Source: Sphingosinicella microcystinivorans
Lineage (GTDB): Bacteria; Pseudomonadota; Alphaproteobacteria; Sphingomonadales; Sphingomonadaceae
Direction: 5' to 3'
NCBI RefSeq assembly: GCF_027941835.1
Contig: NZ_CP116005.1
Coordinates: 3,425,501-3,489,500, forward strand
DNA length: 64,000 nucleotides
The notes below the pieces were generated by a model, which saw only the letters and a list, made by a program, of their open reading frames with translations, was not told the origin of the DNA and did not search any database. The number at the start of each line of letters is the position of its first letter. Positions within the stretch are counted from its first letter, which is position 1. Below, piece by piece: positions 38,185 through 48,552 of this stretch. A program made the translations under genes and the position numbers.

Positions 38185-38625
38185 TCAGCTGAGGCCCGGT
38201 TGCCAGGCCTTGAGCTGGTTGGTCGCGGTATGGACCTGCCAACCCTTGTAGAAAATCCAGCCGCCGAGCGCGATGAAGATCACGCCGATGAATATGGAAA
38301 GCAGCGGGATGCCGAGAAGAATCACGATGGCCGATAATATCAGCGGCATCGTGGTCGGCAGGTAATAATCCGCCCCGGTGGTGAGGTTCCTGAGCCCCAC
38401 GGCTTCCAGCGTGCCGTTTTTCTCCGTACCCACGGCCGCGATGCGGTCGCCGTCGCTGATCGAAGGCAATTGCCGGGTCTTGAACGAAACGGGCTTCCCA
38501 TCGAGGCGCAGGGTGAAGATCTGATTCTTGATCGCCTGCGGACCCGTCCGGCTATTGCCCCCGGTATAGGTGTAGTCCGAGCCCTGAGTGATATTGCTTG
38601 CCGTGCCCTGAATCAGTGTCGCCAT
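38185..38625 (-). CDS. Small membrane protein of unknown function
   Basis: The 146-residue protein has a soluble N-terminal half with beta-rich sequence (IFTLRLDGKPVSFKTRQLPS, DRIAAVGTEKNGTLEAVGLR), suggestive of an OB-like fold, and two hydrophobic segments near residues 92-125 (LILSAIVILLGIPLLSIFIG, VIFIALGGWIFYKGW). A strong ribosome-binding site, AGGAGGT, lies 5 bp before the ATG at 38625. The gene is convergent with the coiled-coil gene (stops 4 bp apart). I do not recognise the family. Confidence 0.75.
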   Translation of the reverse strand: MATLIQGTASNITQGSDYTYTGGNSRTGPQAIKNQIFTLRLDGKPVSFKTRQLPSISDGDRIAAVGTEKNGTLEAVGLRNLTTGADYYLPTTMPLILSAIVILLGIPLLSIFIGVIFIALGGWIFYKGWQVHTATNQLKAWQPGLS

Positions 38626-38696
38626 ATCTCACCTCCTGCCTGTCCGGAGGCTTATGGTTGCATCATTACGGACTTCAAACAACCGGTCCCGCGCGG

Positions 38697-38945
38697 CTAT
38701 TCCGGCATGAAGTCGAGGTAGCCCGCCCGGGCGAGGAACCAGAAGCCGACCATCAGCACCGCCGAGATCAGCGTCGTCCAGAGCAGCTTCTTCGCCAGCA
38801 TCGGACGCGCCGGGGCGCTGTCGGCCTGTCCCTTCACCTTGTCCTCGCCCGCCTCTTCGGCGGTGCGCACGCCGAAGGGGAGCACGGCGAACAGCGTGAC
38901 CGTCCAGATCAGGAGGTAGACGGCGAGTATCGAGCCCCAGCCCAT
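38697..38945 (-). CDS. DUF1467 family membrane protein
   Basis: The 82-residue protein has two membrane spans: residues about 6-26 (ILAVYLLIWTVTLFAVLPFG) and about 53-72 (LLWTTLISAVLMVGFWFLAR). The VRTAEEAGEDKVKGQADSAP loop with a following PARPMLAKK is characteristic of alphaproteobacterial DUF1467. Function is unknown. The start overlaps the rnj stop by one base, so it is the last gene of the nuo-birA-coaX-rnj run. Confidence 0.85.
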   Translation of the reverse strand: MGWGSILAVYLLIWTVTLFAVLPFGVRTAEEAGEDKVKGQADSAPARPMLAKKLLWTTLISAVLMVGFWFLARAGYLDFMPE

Positions 38946-40594
38946 CAGCCCTTGATCCTCGTGACCGTGACCTCGGTGATCGGCTTCTTGCCCGTCCAGT
39001 CGCGCGCCTTGCGGCGGACGGCGACGCGGATCGCCTCGGCGAGCGCGTCTTCATTGCTTCCGCGCGCCTTTGCCGCTGCCTCGCTCGCGGCAGTGACGCA
39101 GTCGTCGATGAACTCGTCGCGGTCGTCCTCGACCGGAACGCCGTGCGACTGCACCTGCGGCGGCGCGAGCAGCCGGCCCTTGCCGTCGAGGACGACGAAC
39201 ACGGCGATGAGGCCGTTGTGCATCATGCGGCGGCGGGCGAGCATGGTGGCGCCGTCCGCGGGGAGGATGACGTCGCCGTCGAGGACGAGACGGCCGACGG
39301 GCTCGTGGCTGATGATCTGCGGCTTCCCCGGCGCGAGGCGGATGGCGCTGCCGTTCACGGGCACGACCGCCTCCGGCACGCCGACGCGGCGGGCGAGGCG
39401 CGCGTGCTCCTCCATGTGGCGGCGCTCGCCGTGGACGGGGATGGAGATTTGCGGGCAGATCCAGCCGTACATCGCTTCCAGCTCCGGGATGCCGGGGTGG
39501 CCGGAGACGTGGACGTGCGCCTGACGATCCGTGATGATCTCGACGCCCGCGGCAGCAAGCGCGTTCTGCACGCGGCCGATGGCGATCTCGTTGCCGGGAA
39601 TCTGCTTCGAGGAATAGACGACGAGGTCGCCGCGTTCGAGCTTGATGTGAGAATGCTCGCCCTCGGCGATGCGGGAAAGCGCGGCGCGCGCCTCGCCCTG
39701 CGCGCCGGTGGAGACGATGAGCAGCTTGTCGCGCGGGAGGTTCATCGCCTCCTCCTGCGACACGGTGGGCGGGAAATCGGTGAGGTAGCCGACGCTTTTC
39801 GAGACTTCGAGGATGCGGTCGAGCGAACGGCCGACCACGCAGATGCGGCGGCCCGTGTCCTTCGCGACCTCGCCGAGCGTGTGCAGGCGCGCGGCGTTCG
39901 AGGCGAAGGTGGTGACGAGCACCCTGCCCTTGTGCCCGGCGATCACCTTGTCCAGCCCCTCGCGCACGCCCGTCTCGCTGCCGGACGCCTCCGGGTTGAA
40001 GACGTTGGTGGAATCGCCGACGAGCGCGAGGATGCCCTCGTCGCCGAGCGCGGTCAGCTCCTCGGCGGTGGACGGCACGCCGAGCACGGGCGCCTCGTCC
40101 AGCTTCCAGTCGCCGGTGTGGAAAATCTTGCCGTAGGGCGTTTCGATGAGGAGCGCGTTGCCTTCGGGGATCGAGTGCGCGAGCGGCACGTAGCGGCACT
40201 TGAACGGGCCGAGGTTCACCTCACCTTCCAGCGGCACGACGTTCAGCTCGACGTCGCGCTCGATGCCCTCCTCGATCAGCTTCTTGCGGATGAGGCCGGC
40301 GGTGAACGGCGTGGCGTAGAGCGGCACGTCGAAGTCGCCGACGAGATAGGGAATCGCGCCGATGTGGTCCTCGTGCCCGTGCGTGAGCACGATGCCGAGC
40401 AGGTCCTTCTGCCGGTCCTCGATGAACGACAGGTCGGGGAGCACCAGCTCGATGCCCGGCAGGTTGGGGTCGGCGAAGGTCATGCCGAGATCGACCATGA
40501 TCCACTTGCCGTTGCAGCCGTAGAGATTGACGTTCATGCCGATCTCGCCGGAGCCGCCGAGCGGCAGGAAGATCAGTTCTTTTCCAGGCTTCAA
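38945..40594 (-). CDS. rnj: Ribonuclease J
   Basis: The 549-residue metallo-beta-lactamase/beta-CASP nuclease has endonuclease and 5'-exonuclease activity in RNA maturation and decay. The zinc motif is LGIVLTHGHEDHIGAIPYLV (H-x-H-x-D-H), with FHTGDWKLDEAPV and LVGDSTNVFNPEASGSE following. The beta-CASP part includes VLVTTFASNAARLHTLGEVA and LLIVSTGAQGEARAALSRIA, and HVSGHPGIPELEAM completes the site. The length is typical. Alphaproteobacteria usually carry RNase J beside RNase E. It overlaps coaX as ATGA. Confidence 0.95.
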   Translation of the reverse strand: MKPGKELIFLPLGGSGEIGMNVNLYGCNGKWIMVDLGMTFADPNLPGIELVLPDLSFIEDRQKDLLGIVLTHGHEDHIGAIPYLVGDFDVPLYATPFTAGLIRKKLIEEGIERDVELNVVPLEGEVNLGPFKCRYVPLAHSIPEGNALLIETPYGKIFHTGDWKLDEAPVLGVPSTAEELTALGDEGILALVGDSTNVFNPEASGSETGVREGLDKVIAGHKGRVLVTTFASNAARLHTLGEVAKDTGRRICVVGRSLDRILEVSKSVGYLTDFPPTVSQEEAMNLPRDKLLIVSTGAQGEARAALSRIAEGEHSHIKLERGDLVVYSSKQIPGNEIAIGRVQNALAAAGVEIITDRQAHVHVSGHPGIPELEAMYGWICPQISIPVHGERRHMEEHARLARRVGVPEAVVPVNGSAIRLAPGKPQIISHEPVGRLVLDGDVILPADGATMLARRRMMHNGLIAVFVVLDGKGRLLAPPQVQSHGVPVEDDRDEFIDDCVTAASEAAAKARGSNEDALAEAIRVAVRRKARDWTGKKPITEVTVTRIKG

Positions 40595-41361
40595 AGCCTG
40601 TTCCTTTCATCAATAATCGTAAGGCCGCGCACCGTGAGATCGACGTCCACGACATCGATCACGCTAGTGTAGGGCTCGAACAGAACGGCGAGCCCGCCGG
40701 TCGCCAGAACCTTCATCGGCCCCGTGGCCTCCGCCTTGAGGCGGGCGACCAGTCCCTCGATCATCGCGAGATAACCGAAGAAGATGCCCGATTGCATCGC
40801 GGACACCGTATCGTAGCCTTTCGCCTTGCCGCCCTTCGGCGGCGCGACGGCAACGCGCGGCAATTGCGCGGCGGCGACATAGAGCGCCTCCGCCGACAGG
40901 TTGATGCCGGGCGCGATGATGCCGCCCGTATAGGCATTGCCGACGAAGATGTCGAATGTCGTCGCGGTGCCGAAGTCGATGATGATGAAATCGCCTTCGT
41001 GGCGGGCGCCCACCGCCACGCAATTGACGAGACGGTCCACGCCGACCTGCTCCGGATGCGCGACCTCGATGCCGACGCCGAGGTCGAGATCCTTGGTGAC
41101 GACCAGCGGATCGATGCCGAACCCCCGCCGCGCCATGCGTTCGAGATTGAACAGCGTGGTGGGAACCACGGTGGACATCACCACGCGGTGGACCTTGCGG
41201 CGGTCGACGCCGTCGATCTCCATGAGCTGGGTGAGCCAGACCATGTATTCGTCCGAGGTCCGCGACGCCTGCGTGGAAATCCGCCAGCGGTGCACGATCT
41301 CGCCGTGGTCCACCACTGCGAACATCGTATTGGTGTTGCCGACATCAATCGCGAGCAGCAT
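40591..41361 (-). CDS. coaX: Type III pantothenate kinase
   Basis: The 256-residue ASKHA-fold kinase phosphorylates pantothenate, the first step to coenzyme A. Motifs are the phosphate loop LLAIDVGNTNTMFAVVD, VDRLVNCVAVGARHEGDFII, IDFGTATTFDIFV and TGGIIAPGINLSAEAL, with VLATGGLAVLFEPY near the end. It starts at the ATG at 41361, overlapping the birA stop by one base (TGATG). It belongs to the nuo-birA-coaX-rnj run recurring in alphaproteobacteria. Confidence 0.95.
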   Translation of the reverse strand: MLLAIDVGNTNTMFAVVDHGEIVHRWRISTQASRTSDEYMVWLTQLMEIDGVDRRKVHRVVMSTVVPTTLFNLERMARRGFGIDPLVVTKDLDLGVGIEVAHPEQVGVDRLVNCVAVGARHEGDFIIIDFGTATTFDIFVGNAYTGGIIAPGINLSAEALYVAAAQLPRVAVAPPKGGKAKGYDTVSAMQSGIFFGYLAMIEGLVARLKAEATGPMKVLATGGLAVLFEPYTSVIDVVDVDLTVRGLTIIDERNRL

Positions 41362-42071
41362 CAGGCCCGATCCCCCAATGTGAACACTTCGCCCGCGTGA
41401 ATGGGGCGTAAAGCCCCGTCCGGCAAGCGCAGAAGCAGCGCGCCGTCCGCCGCCAGTCCTTCGAACGTCCCGCCGAGATCGGCGTTCCCGAGGCGCGCGA
41501 CGATGGGCTTGCCGATCCCGGCGGCAGCGCCGAGCCAGTCCGCGCGCGTCGCGGCGAAGCCCTCCTCGCGCCAGCGGCGGCGGTGCGCGGCGAAAGCCTC
41601 GGCGAGCGTTTCGCACGCCTCGCGCGCGGACGGCGGCACGATGCCCGCCGCCGCAAGGCTCGTCGCCGGGCGCTCGGTGCCTTCCGGGAAATGCGCGAGG
41701 TTGAGACCGACGCCGACGATGACGCCCTCGGCGTGGCCTTCGAGCAGGATGCCCGCGAGCTTCACGCCGTCCAGCAGCAGGTCGTTCGGCCATTTGAGCG
41801 ACAGGCGGTCCCGCGGCACCCAGCGGGCGACGGTGTCGAGCAGCGCGTTGGCGGCCACGAACGAGAGCTGCTGCGCCGCGCCCTCCCCCGGCTGCGGCAC
41901 CGCGAAGGTGCTGGCGAAGAGGTTGCCGATCTCCGACGTCCACGCCCGCGCGCGGCGGCCTCGCCCCGCCGTCTGGCGATCGGCGCGGACCCACAGCCCG
42001 TCCTCCGGGTGCTCGGCGATCCAGTCGTTGGTGCTGCCGGTCTCGGCGAGATCGACGATGCGAACGCTCAT
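41361..42071 (-). CDS. birA: Biotin--[acetyl-CoA-carboxylase] ligase
   Basis: The 236-residue enzyme makes biotinyl-AMP and attaches biotin to carboxylase carrier domains. The ATP/biotin motif is QTAGRGRRARAWTSEIGNLF, with LSLKWPNDLLLDGVKLAGIL and GVIVGVGLNLAHFP following. The N-terminal DNA-binding domain of the enteric BirA is absent, so it is a ligase only and not a repressor. Its start overlaps the nuoN stop (ATGA). Confidence 0.94.
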   Translation of the reverse strand: MSVRIVDLAETGSTNDWIAEHPEDGLWVRADRQTAGRGRRARAWTSEIGNLFASTFAVPQPGEGAAQQLSFVAANALLDTVARWVPRDRLSLKWPNDLLLDGVKLAGILLEGHAEGVIVGVGLNLAHFPEGTERPATSLAAAGIVPPSAREACETLAEAFAAHRRRWREEGFAATRADWLGAAAGIGKPIVARLGNADLGGTFEGLAADGALLLRLPDGALRPIHAGEVFTLGDRA

Positions 42072-43513
42072 CCGGTGACGATGATGCGCGCCGCCGCCGT
42101 CGCCCGCGCCACCAGCGGCGCGATGGCGAGCATCCCGACGGGCGAGCAGAACACCGCCGCCGCCGTCAGCACGATGCCGTTGACGCGGCTGTCACCGGGC
42201 GCGAGCGTGCCGACCGGCTCGTCGAAGTAGGCGAGCTTGACGATACGCAGGTAGTAATAGGCGCCGACCACGGACGTGACGACGCCGATCACCGCGAGCA
42301 CGTACATCCCGGCGTCGATGGCGGCGTTGAACACGCTGAACTTCGGCCAGAAGCCGAGCATCGGCGGGATGCCGGCGAGGCTGAACATGAACACCGCGAG
42401 CGCGGCGGCAAGGCCGGGGCGTGTCTTCGAAAGACCGGCGAAGCGCGCGAGGTCGTCGACGGGCTTGTCGTCCTTGTCGCGGAGCGCCAGCACGACGAGG
42501 AACGAGCCGACCGTCATCGCCGCATAGATGCCCATGTAGAAGAGGACGCCCGCGACGCCCGCCTCGGTGCCCGCGGCAAGGCCGATGAGCGCGAAGCCGA
42601 CGTTGTTGATCGACGAATAGGCGAGCAGGCGCTTGATGCTGGTCTGCCCGATGGCGCCGACCGCGCCGAGAATCATCGAGGCGACCGCCGCGAACGCGAC
42701 GATCTGGCGCCACTCGTCGGCGAGGCCGCCGAAGCCCTCGATGGCGACGCGGACGAGGAGGCCCATCGCGGCCACTTTCGGGGCGGAGGCGAAGAAGGCG
42801 GCGACGGGCGTCGGCGCGCCCTCGTAGACGTCCGGCGTCCACATGTGGAACGGCACGGCGCTGATCTTGAAGGCGAGGCCTGCGAAGATGAAGACGAGGC
42901 CGAAGACGACGCCGATCGACGCCTGCCCTTCAAGCTGCGTGCCAAGCGCGACGAAGTTCGTGCTGCCGACGAAGCCGTAGATGAGGCTGATGCCGTAGAG
43001 CAGGATGCCGCTCGCCAGCGCGCCGAGCACGAAATACTTGAGGCCGGCCTCCGAGGACTTCGCCTCGTTGCGGTGGAAGGCGGCGAGCACGTAGGCGGCG
43101 AGGCTCTGGAGCTCGAGGCCGACGTAGAGCGACAGCAGGTCGTTCGCCGACACCATCATGCCCATGCCGAGCGCGCCGAGCATCAGCAGCACGGGGTATT
43201 CGAACTTGTCCGAATGGGCGCGGCGCAGATACGGGATCGCGATCACCGTGCAGACGGCGGCCGCGCCGTAGACGACCGTCTTCAGATAGTCCGAGAACAG
43301 GTCGGCGACGTAGAGCCCGTCGAAGGCGAAGGCGCGCGGCGCATCGTCGATCATGAACAGGCCGGCGACGGCGTAGATGGCGACGGCGAGCCACGACAAG
43401 AGGCCGAGGCTGCGGTCGCCCCGGAACGTGCCGATCATCAGCAGCGCCATCGCGCCGAGGGCGAGGACGATTTCCGGTGCGGCGATGCCGAGCGATTGCG
43501 CGAGCGGCTGCAT
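42068..43513 (-). CDS. nuoN: NADH-quinone oxidoreductase subunit N
   Basis: The 481-residue antiporter-like membrane subunit of complex I has about 14 spans. Family segments include GMMVSANDLLSLYVGLELQS, MWTPDVYEGAPTPVAAFFAS, the conserved Lys/Glu helices, and LLAYSSINNVGFALIGLAAG. It closes the nuo operon and is joined by one-base overlap to nuoM and ATGA overlap to birA. Confidence 0.96.
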   Translation of the reverse strand: MQPLAQSLGIAAPEIVLALGAMALLMIGTFRGDRSLGLLSWLAVAIYAVAGLFMIDDAPRAFAFDGLYVADLFSDYLKTVVYGAAAVCTVIAIPYLRRAHSDKFEYPVLLMLGALGMGMMVSANDLLSLYVGLELQSLAAYVLAAFHRNEAKSSEAGLKYFVLGALASGILLYGISLIYGFVGSTNFVALGTQLEGQASIGVVFGLVFIFAGLAFKISAVPFHMWTPDVYEGAPTPVAAFFASAPKVAAMGLLVRVAIEGFGGLADEWRQIVAFAAVASMILGAVGAIGQTSIKRLLAYSSINNVGFALIGLAAGTEAGVAGVLFYMGIYAAMTVGSFLVVLALRDKDDKPVDDLARFAGLSKTRPGLAAALAVFMFSLAGIPPMLGFWPKFSVFNAAIDAGMYVLAVIGVVTSVVGAYYYLRIVKLAYFDEPVGTLAPGDSRVNGIVLTAAAVFCSPVGMLAIAPLVARATAAARIIVTG

Positions 43514-45066
43514 CAGTGGGTCTCCGCCGTATGCGTTTCAGACTGGGGTGCGGCCCTGGCCGTCTTCACGGCCGCGACCGTCTGCTGGTGCGGCGCGGTC
43601 GGCTCCAGCCGGGCGACGATCGCCGCCACCGGCGCGCGCACGGGGTCGATGAACACGTTCGGCGCGACGCCCATCCACAGCACGAACACAGCGATGGGGA
43701 CGAGGCAGAGCACCTCGCGGAAGGACAGGTCCGGCATCGCGCGCACCTCGTCCTTCGTCGCCGCGCCGAACATCACCTTGCGGTAGAGGTAGAGCATGTA
43801 GGCGGCGCCGAGGATGATGCCCGTGCAGATCACGGCGGTGGCGAAGGTGGACGTGCGGAACGCGCCGAGCATGACGAGGAACTCGCCGATGAAGCCGCTG
43901 GTGCCGGGAAGGCCGACCGAGGCCATCGTGAACAGCATGAACAGGATCGCGTAGCGCGGCATGACGGTGGCGACGCCGCCGTAGGCGTCGATGTCGCGCG
44001 TGTGCAGCCGGTCGTAGACGACGCCGACGCAAAGGAACAGCGCGCCCGAGACGAGGCCGTGGCTGAGCATCACGACGATCGAGCCCTCGAGCGCCTGCTG
44101 GTTGAAGCCGAACAGGCCCACGGTGACGAACGCCATGTGCGCGACCGACGAATAGGCGATCAGCTTCTTCATGTCGGCTTGCGCCAGCGCGACGAGCGAG
44201 GTGTAGACCACCGCGACCATCGAGAGCGCAAAGACGAGCCACATCAGCTCCGCCGAGGCCGCCGGGAACATCGGCAGCGAGAAGCGGATGAAGCCGTAGC
44301 CGCCCATCTTGAGGAGCACGCCGGCGAGGATCACCGAGCCCGCCGTCGGCGCCTGCACGTGCGCGTCCGGCAGCCACGTGTGCACCGGCCACATCGGCAT
44401 CTTCACCGCGAAGCTCGCGAAGAAGGCGAGCCACAGCCATGTCTGCACTTGCGGATCAAAATCGTGGGTAAGCAGCGCGGGGATGTAGGTCGTGCCCGCG
44501 ACGCGCGCCATGTAGAGCATGGCGAGCAGCATCAGCACCGAGCCGAGCAGCGTGTAGAGGAAGAACTTGTAGCTCGCGTAGATGCGGTCCTTGCCGCCCC
44601 AGATGCCGATGATCAGGTACATCGGGATGAGGCCGCCTTCGAAGAAGACGTAGAACAGGAACAGGTCGGTCGCCGCGAAGACGCCGATCATCAGCGATTC
44701 CATGAGCAGGAACGCCGCCATGTATTCCGGCACGCGCTTCCCGATCGAGGTCCACGAGGCGAGGATGCAGATCGGCATCAGGAACACGCTGAGCGCGATG
44801 AGCACGAGGCTGATGCCGTCGATGCCGAGCGACCACGAGAAGTACGGCTCGAACAGCGGCAGGCTCTCCGCGTACTGGAAGCTCGCCGAGCCGACATCGA
44901 AGCGTGCCCAGAGGACGATGCCGAGCACCAGCTCGGCGAGCGTGACGGCGAGCGCGCCCCAGCGCGCCGCGCGCGCCCGCGCATCCTCGTCGCCGGGGAC
45001 GAACAGCAGCAGCGTCGCCGCCGCGAGCGGCAGCAGGATCATCAGGGAAAGGATCGGGAAGTCCAT
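43513..45066 (-). CDS. nuoM: NADH-quinone oxidoreductase subunit M
   Basis: The 517-residue proton-pumping subunit has about 14 spans. FSWSLGIDGISLVLIALSVF, LFLFYVFFEGGLIPMYLIIG (with the key Glu), VKMPMWPVHTWLPDAHVQAP and KLIAYSSVAHMAFVTVGLFG are diagnostic. The start is the ATG at 45066 ([17 protein letters not shown]); the frame continuing upstream is antiphase to nuoL. One-base TAATG overlap with nuoL. Confidence 0.96.
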   Translation of the reverse strand: MDFPILSLMILLPLAAATLLLFVPGDEDARARAARWGALAVTLAELVLGIVLWARFDVGSASFQYAESLPLFEPYFSWSLGIDGISLVLIALSVFLMPICILASWTSIGKRVPEYMAAFLLMESLMIGVFAATDLFLFYVFFEGGLIPMYLIIGIWGGKDRIYASYKFFLYTLLGSVLMLLAMLYMARVAGTTYIPALLTHDFDPQVQTWLWLAFFASFAVKMPMWPVHTWLPDAHVQAPTAGSVILAGVLLKMGGYGFIRFSLPMFPAASAELMWLVFALSMVAVVYTSLVALAQADMKKLIAYSSVAHMAFVTVGLFGFNQQALEGSIVVMLSHGLVSGALFLCVGVVYDRLHTRDIDAYGGVATVMPRYAILFMLFTMASVGLPGTSGFIGEFLVMLGAFRTSTFATAVICTGIILGAAYMLYLYRKVMFGAATKDEVRAMPDLSFREVLCLVPIAVFVLWMGVAPNVFIDPVRAPVAAIVARLEPTAPHQQTVAAVKTARAAPQSETHTAETH

Positions 45067-47096
45067 TATTCGCCGCCCAGCATCTTCGGGAGGAACCACG
45101 CTGCCGCGGCGGCGAGGCCGATCAGCATCACGAACGCATAGGTGTAGAGGTAGCCGGTCTGGAGCCGCCGGGCGACGCCGGAGCCGCTGACCACCAGGGC
45201 CGCGAGGCCGTTGGGGCCGAAGCGGTCGATGGTGCCCTCGTCGCCCTTCTTCCAGAGCATACGGCCGAGCCACTTCGCCGGGCGCACGAAGACCGCGTCG
45301 TACAGTTCGTCGAAGTACCACTTGTTGAACAGGAAGGCGTGGAGACCGCGGAACATCGCGACGAAGCGCGCAGGCGCGGCCGGATCGCGGATGTAGTTGT
45401 TCCACGCGACGGCGAGGCCGAGCAGCATCACCGCGGCGGGCGACAGCTTCACCCACAGCGGCACCTCGTGCGAGGCGTGCGCGAGGTGGGCGTCGAACGC
45501 CAGCGCGCCCTTCCAGAACGCCGCGCCGCCTTCCGCGTCGATGAACGCGTGGTGGAAGAGGAAGCCCGCGAACACCGCGCCGAGCGACAGGACGCCGAGC
45601 GGGATCAACATGCTCGCCGGGCTCTCGTGCGGATGATAGCCGAGCGTGCCGTCGTCGTGGGCGTGGTGATCGTCATGCGCATGGTCATGGCCGTGGTCGC
45701 CGTGCGCGGCGTGCCGGATATGCTCGCTCTCAGACCAGCGGGCCTTTCCGAAGAAGGTGAGGAACACCAGCCGCCACGAATAGAAGCTGGTGAGCAGCGC
45801 CGCGAAGACGCCGACCGCGAAGGCGACATAGCCGGACTGCGTTCCGGCAGCAAAGGCGCTCTCGATGATCGCGTCCTTCGAATAGAAGCCCGCGAAGCCG
45901 AACACGCCGATGATGCCGACGCCGGTGATGGCGAGCGTGCCGATGGTCATCGCCCAGAAGGTGAGCGGGATGTGCTTACGCAAGGCACCGTAGTAGCGCA
46001 TGTCCTGCTCGTGGTGCATCGCGTGGATCACCGAACCGGCGCCGAGGAACAGCAGCGCTTTGAAGAAGGCGTGCGTGAACAGGTGGAACATCGCCGCGCC
46101 GTAGGCGCCGACTCCGGCAGCGAAGAACATGTAGCCGAGCTGCGAGCAGGTAGAATAGGCGATGACGCGCTTGATGTCGTGCTGCGTGGTGCCCACGGTC
46201 GCCGCGAACAGCGCCGTCGCCGCGCCCACGTAGGTGACGACGTTGAGCGCGATCTCGCTCGTCTCGAACAGCGGCGACAGGCGGCAGACCATGAACACAC
46301 CCGCCGTCACCATCGTCGCGGCGTGGATGAGCGCGGAGACCGGCGTCGGGCCTTCCATCGCGTCCGGAAGCCACGTGTGGAGGCCGAGCTGCGCCGACTT
46401 GCCCATCGCGCCGATGAACAGCAGCAGGCAAAGCGCCGTCAGCGTATCGACCTGCGCGCCGAGGAATTCGAAGGTGGAGCCCTGATAGTCCGGCGCGGCC
46501 GCAAGGATCGCCGCGATGTCCGTGGTGCCGAACACCATGAACACGCCGAAGATGCCGAGCGAGAAGCCGAAGTCGCCCACGCGGTTCACGACGAACGCCT
46601 TGACGGCGGCCGCGTTCGCGGAGGGCTTGTGATACCAGAAGCCGATGAGCAGGTAGGACGCGAGGCCAACGCCTTCCCAGCCGAAGAACATCTGCACGAG
46701 GTTGTCCGCCGTCACCAGCATCAGCATCGCGAAGGTGAACAGCGACAGGTACGAGAAGAAGCGCGGCTGATCGGGGTCTTCCGCCATGTACCCCCACGAA
46801 TAGAGGTGCACGAGCGCCGACACGGTGGTGACGACGACGAGCATGACGGCGGTGAGCGTGTCGAGCCGGAGCGACCATTCGACGACGAGGCCGCCCGAGC
46901 GGAACCATTCCATCACCGGCTGGCCCTCGACGGGCTGGCCCGACAGGACCGGGATGAAGATCGCCCACGACAACGCGCAGGCGACGAACAGGCCGCCCGT
47001 GGTGATCGCCTTGGCGGCGGTGTTGCCGATGGCGCGGTTGCCGAGGCCTGCGACGATCGCGGCCAGAAGCGGCAGGAAAACAATAGTGTGAAGCAC
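45066..47096 (-). CDS. nuoL: NADH-quinone oxidoreductase subunit L
   Basis: The 676-residue distal pumping subunit has about 16 spans, with [59 protein letters not shown] and [20 protein letters not shown], and the long lateral helix near the C-terminus. A histidine-rich stretch at about residues 463-478 ([20 protein letters not shown]) lies in a loop between spans; such an insert is seen in sphingomonad NuoL and is of unknown use. It begins 10 bp after nuoK. Confidence 0.96.
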   Translation of the reverse strand: MLHTIVFLPLLAAIVAGLGNRAIGNTAAKAITTGGLFVACALSWAIFIPVLSGQPVEGQPVMEWFRSGGLVVEWSLRLDTLTAVMLVVVTTVSALVHLYSWGYMAEDPDQPRFFSYLSLFTFAMLMLVTADNLVQMFFGWEGVGLASYLLIGFWYHKPSANAAAVKAFVVNRVGDFGFSLGIFGVFMVFGTTDIAAILAAAPDYQGSTFEFLGAQVDTLTALCLLLFIGAMGKSAQLGLHTWLPDAMEGPTPVSALIHAATMVTAGVFMVCRLSPLFETSEIALNVVTYVGAATALFAATVGTTQHDIKRVIAYSTCSQLGYMFFAAGVGAYGAAMFHLFTHAFFKALLFLGAGSVIHAMHHEQDMRYYGALRKHIPLTFWAMTIGTLAITGVGIIGVFGFAGFYSKDAIIESAFAAGTQSGYVAFAVGVFAALLTSFYSWRLVFLTFFGKARWSESEHIRHAAHGDHGHDHAHDDHHAHDDGTLGYHPHESPASMLIPLGVLSLGAVFAGFLFHHAFIDAEGGAAFWKGALAFDAHLAHASHEVPLWVKLSPAAVMLLGLAVAWNNYIRDPAAPARFVAMFRGLHAFLFNKWYFDELYDAVFVRPAKWLGRMLWKKGDEGTIDRFGPNGLAALVVSGSGVARRLQTGYLYTYAFVMLIGLAAAAAWFLPKMLGGE

Positions 47097-47106
47097 GGCC
47101 CGCCCC

Positions 47107-47412
47107 TCAGCCCTTCATCATGTTGATGTCGTCGACGGCGATGGTGCCGCGGCCACGGAAATAGACGACGAGGATCGCAAGCCCGATCGCGGCCTCGCCC
47201 GCCGCGACGGTGAGCACGAACATCGCGAACACCTGCCCGACGAGATCGCCGAGGAACGCCGAGAACGCCACGAGGTTGATGTTCACCGCGAGCAGGATCA
47301 GCTCGATCGACATCAGGATGATGATGACGTTCTTGCGATTGAGGAAGATGCCGAGCACGCCGAGGACGAACAGGATCGCCGCGACGGTGAGATAGTGGGT
47401 GATGCCGATCAT
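47107..47412 (-). CDS. nuoK: NADH-quinone oxidoreductase subunit K
   Basis: The 101-residue subunit has three spans. Glu37 ([15 protein letters not shown]) and Glu73 ([13 protein letters not shown]) correspond to the membrane glutamates essential for proton transfer (Glu36 and Glu72 in E. coli). Its ATG overlaps the nuoJ stop. Confidence 0.97.
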   Translation of the reverse strand: MIGITHYLTVAAILFVLGVLGIFLNRKNVIIILMSIELILLAVNINLVAFSAFLGDLVGQVFAMFVLTVAAGEAAIGLAILVVYFRGRGTIAVDDINMMKG

Positions 47413-48029
47413 TTGAGTTTCACCCCCTCGCCCACCGGGACACTGACGACATCGACCGCCTCATCCGGACGGACGGCGTTCTGGCGCGCGATGCTCTGCT
47501 TCCTGACGCCGGTGCGCTGGCGGTGCGTCAGCACGATCGCGCCGATCATGGCGGTGAGCAGCACCATGCCCGCCGCCTGGAAGATGTAGACGTATTTCGT
47601 GTAGATGAGCGCGCCGAGCGCCTCGGTGTTGGTCACGTCGCCCGCAGCCGAAACCGGCGCCGCCGCAACCGCCTGCGCGCCCGCGCCGAGCTGCCACGCC
47701 GTGCCCGCGATCACCAGCTCGGCAAGCAGCACGCCCGCGAGCATCAGCCCGAACGGCATGTAGCGCGCGAAGCCGGAACGCAGCTCCGAGAAGTCGATGT
47801 CGAGCATCATCACGACGAACAGGAACAGCACCGCGACCGCGCCCACGTAGACGATGACGAGGATCATCGCGATGAACTCGGCGCCGAGCAGCAGGAACAG
47901 GCCCGCCGCGTTGAAGAACGCGAGGATCAGCCAGAGCACGCTGTGCACCGGGTTGCGGGCGAAGATCACCGCCGTTGCCGACAGGACGATAATGCCTGCG
48001 AGCATGTAGAAGATGATGGCCTCGATCAC
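47409..48029 (-). CDS. nuoJ: NADH-quinone oxidoreductase subunit J
   Basis: The 206-residue membrane subunit has five spans, with [20 protein letters not shown] and the conserved helix [21 protein letters not shown] start at the GTG at 48029 ([12 protein letters not shown]): an AAGAGGGG-type site precedes it, and upstream residues are basic and unlike the family. It lies 34 bp after nuoI. A linker with an alanine-rich stretch at 125-145 is slightly longer than usual. Confidence 0.94.
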   Translation of the reverse strand: MIEAIIFYMLAGIIVLSATAVIFARNPVHSVLWLILAFFNAAGLFLLLGAEFIAMILVIVYVGAVAVLFLFVVMMLDIDFSELRSGFARYMPFGLMLAGVLLAELVIAGTAWQLGAGAQAVAAAPVSAAGDVTNTEALGALIYTKYVYIFQAAGMVLLTAMIGAIVLTHRQRTGVRKQSIARQNAVRPDEAVDVVSVPVGEGVKLK

Positions 48030-48063
48030 GGTTTCGCCTTGCCCCTCTTTTGCCTGCGGCCGG

Positions 48064-48552
48064 TTATCGCCACTGCGCGTCCGCCGCAAGGTTGGCGGCG
48101 ATCGCCGCTTCCCACTGCTCGCCGTTCGCCAGCAGCTTGGCCTTGTCGTAGATCAGCTCCTCGCGCGTTTCGGTCGCGAACTCGAAGTTCGGCCCCTCGA
48201 CGATGGCGTCCACCGGGCAGGCTTCCTGACAGAAGCCGCAGTAGATGCACTTCGTCATGTCGATGTCGTAGCGCGTGGTGCGGCGCGAGCCGTCCTTGCG
48301 AGGCTCGGCCTCGATGGTGATCGCCTGCGCCGGGCACACCGCCTCGCACAGTTTGCACGCGATGCAGCGTTCCTCGCCGTTCGGATAGCGGCGCAGAGCG
48401 TGCTCGCCGCGGAAGCGCGGGCTGATCGGCCCCTTCTCGAACGGGTAGTTCAGCGTCGCCTTGGGCTTGAACATGTACTTGAGCGTCAGCGCCATGCCCT
48501 GGAGCAGCTCCAGCAGCAGCAGCGACTTGGCGGCTCTGAATAGCGAGGTCAT
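48064..48552 (-). CDS. nuoI: NADH-quinone oxidoreductase subunit I
   Basis: The 162-residue subunit carries clusters N6a and N6b in two ferredoxin motifs: [17 protein letters not shown] and [17 protein letters not shown]. They pass electrons towards the quinone site. The start at 48552 ([19 protein letters not shown]) overlaps the nuoH stop (ATGA); a start 11 codons earlier would be antiphase within nuoH. Confidence 0.97.
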   Translation of the reverse strand: MTSLFRAAKSLLLLELLQGMALTLKYMFKPKATLNYPFEKGPISPRFRGEHALRRYPNGEERCIACKLCEAVCPAQAITIEAEPRKDGSRRTTRYDIDMTKCIYCGFCQEACPVDAIVEGPNFEFATETREELIYDKAKLLANGEQWEAAIAANLAADAQWR

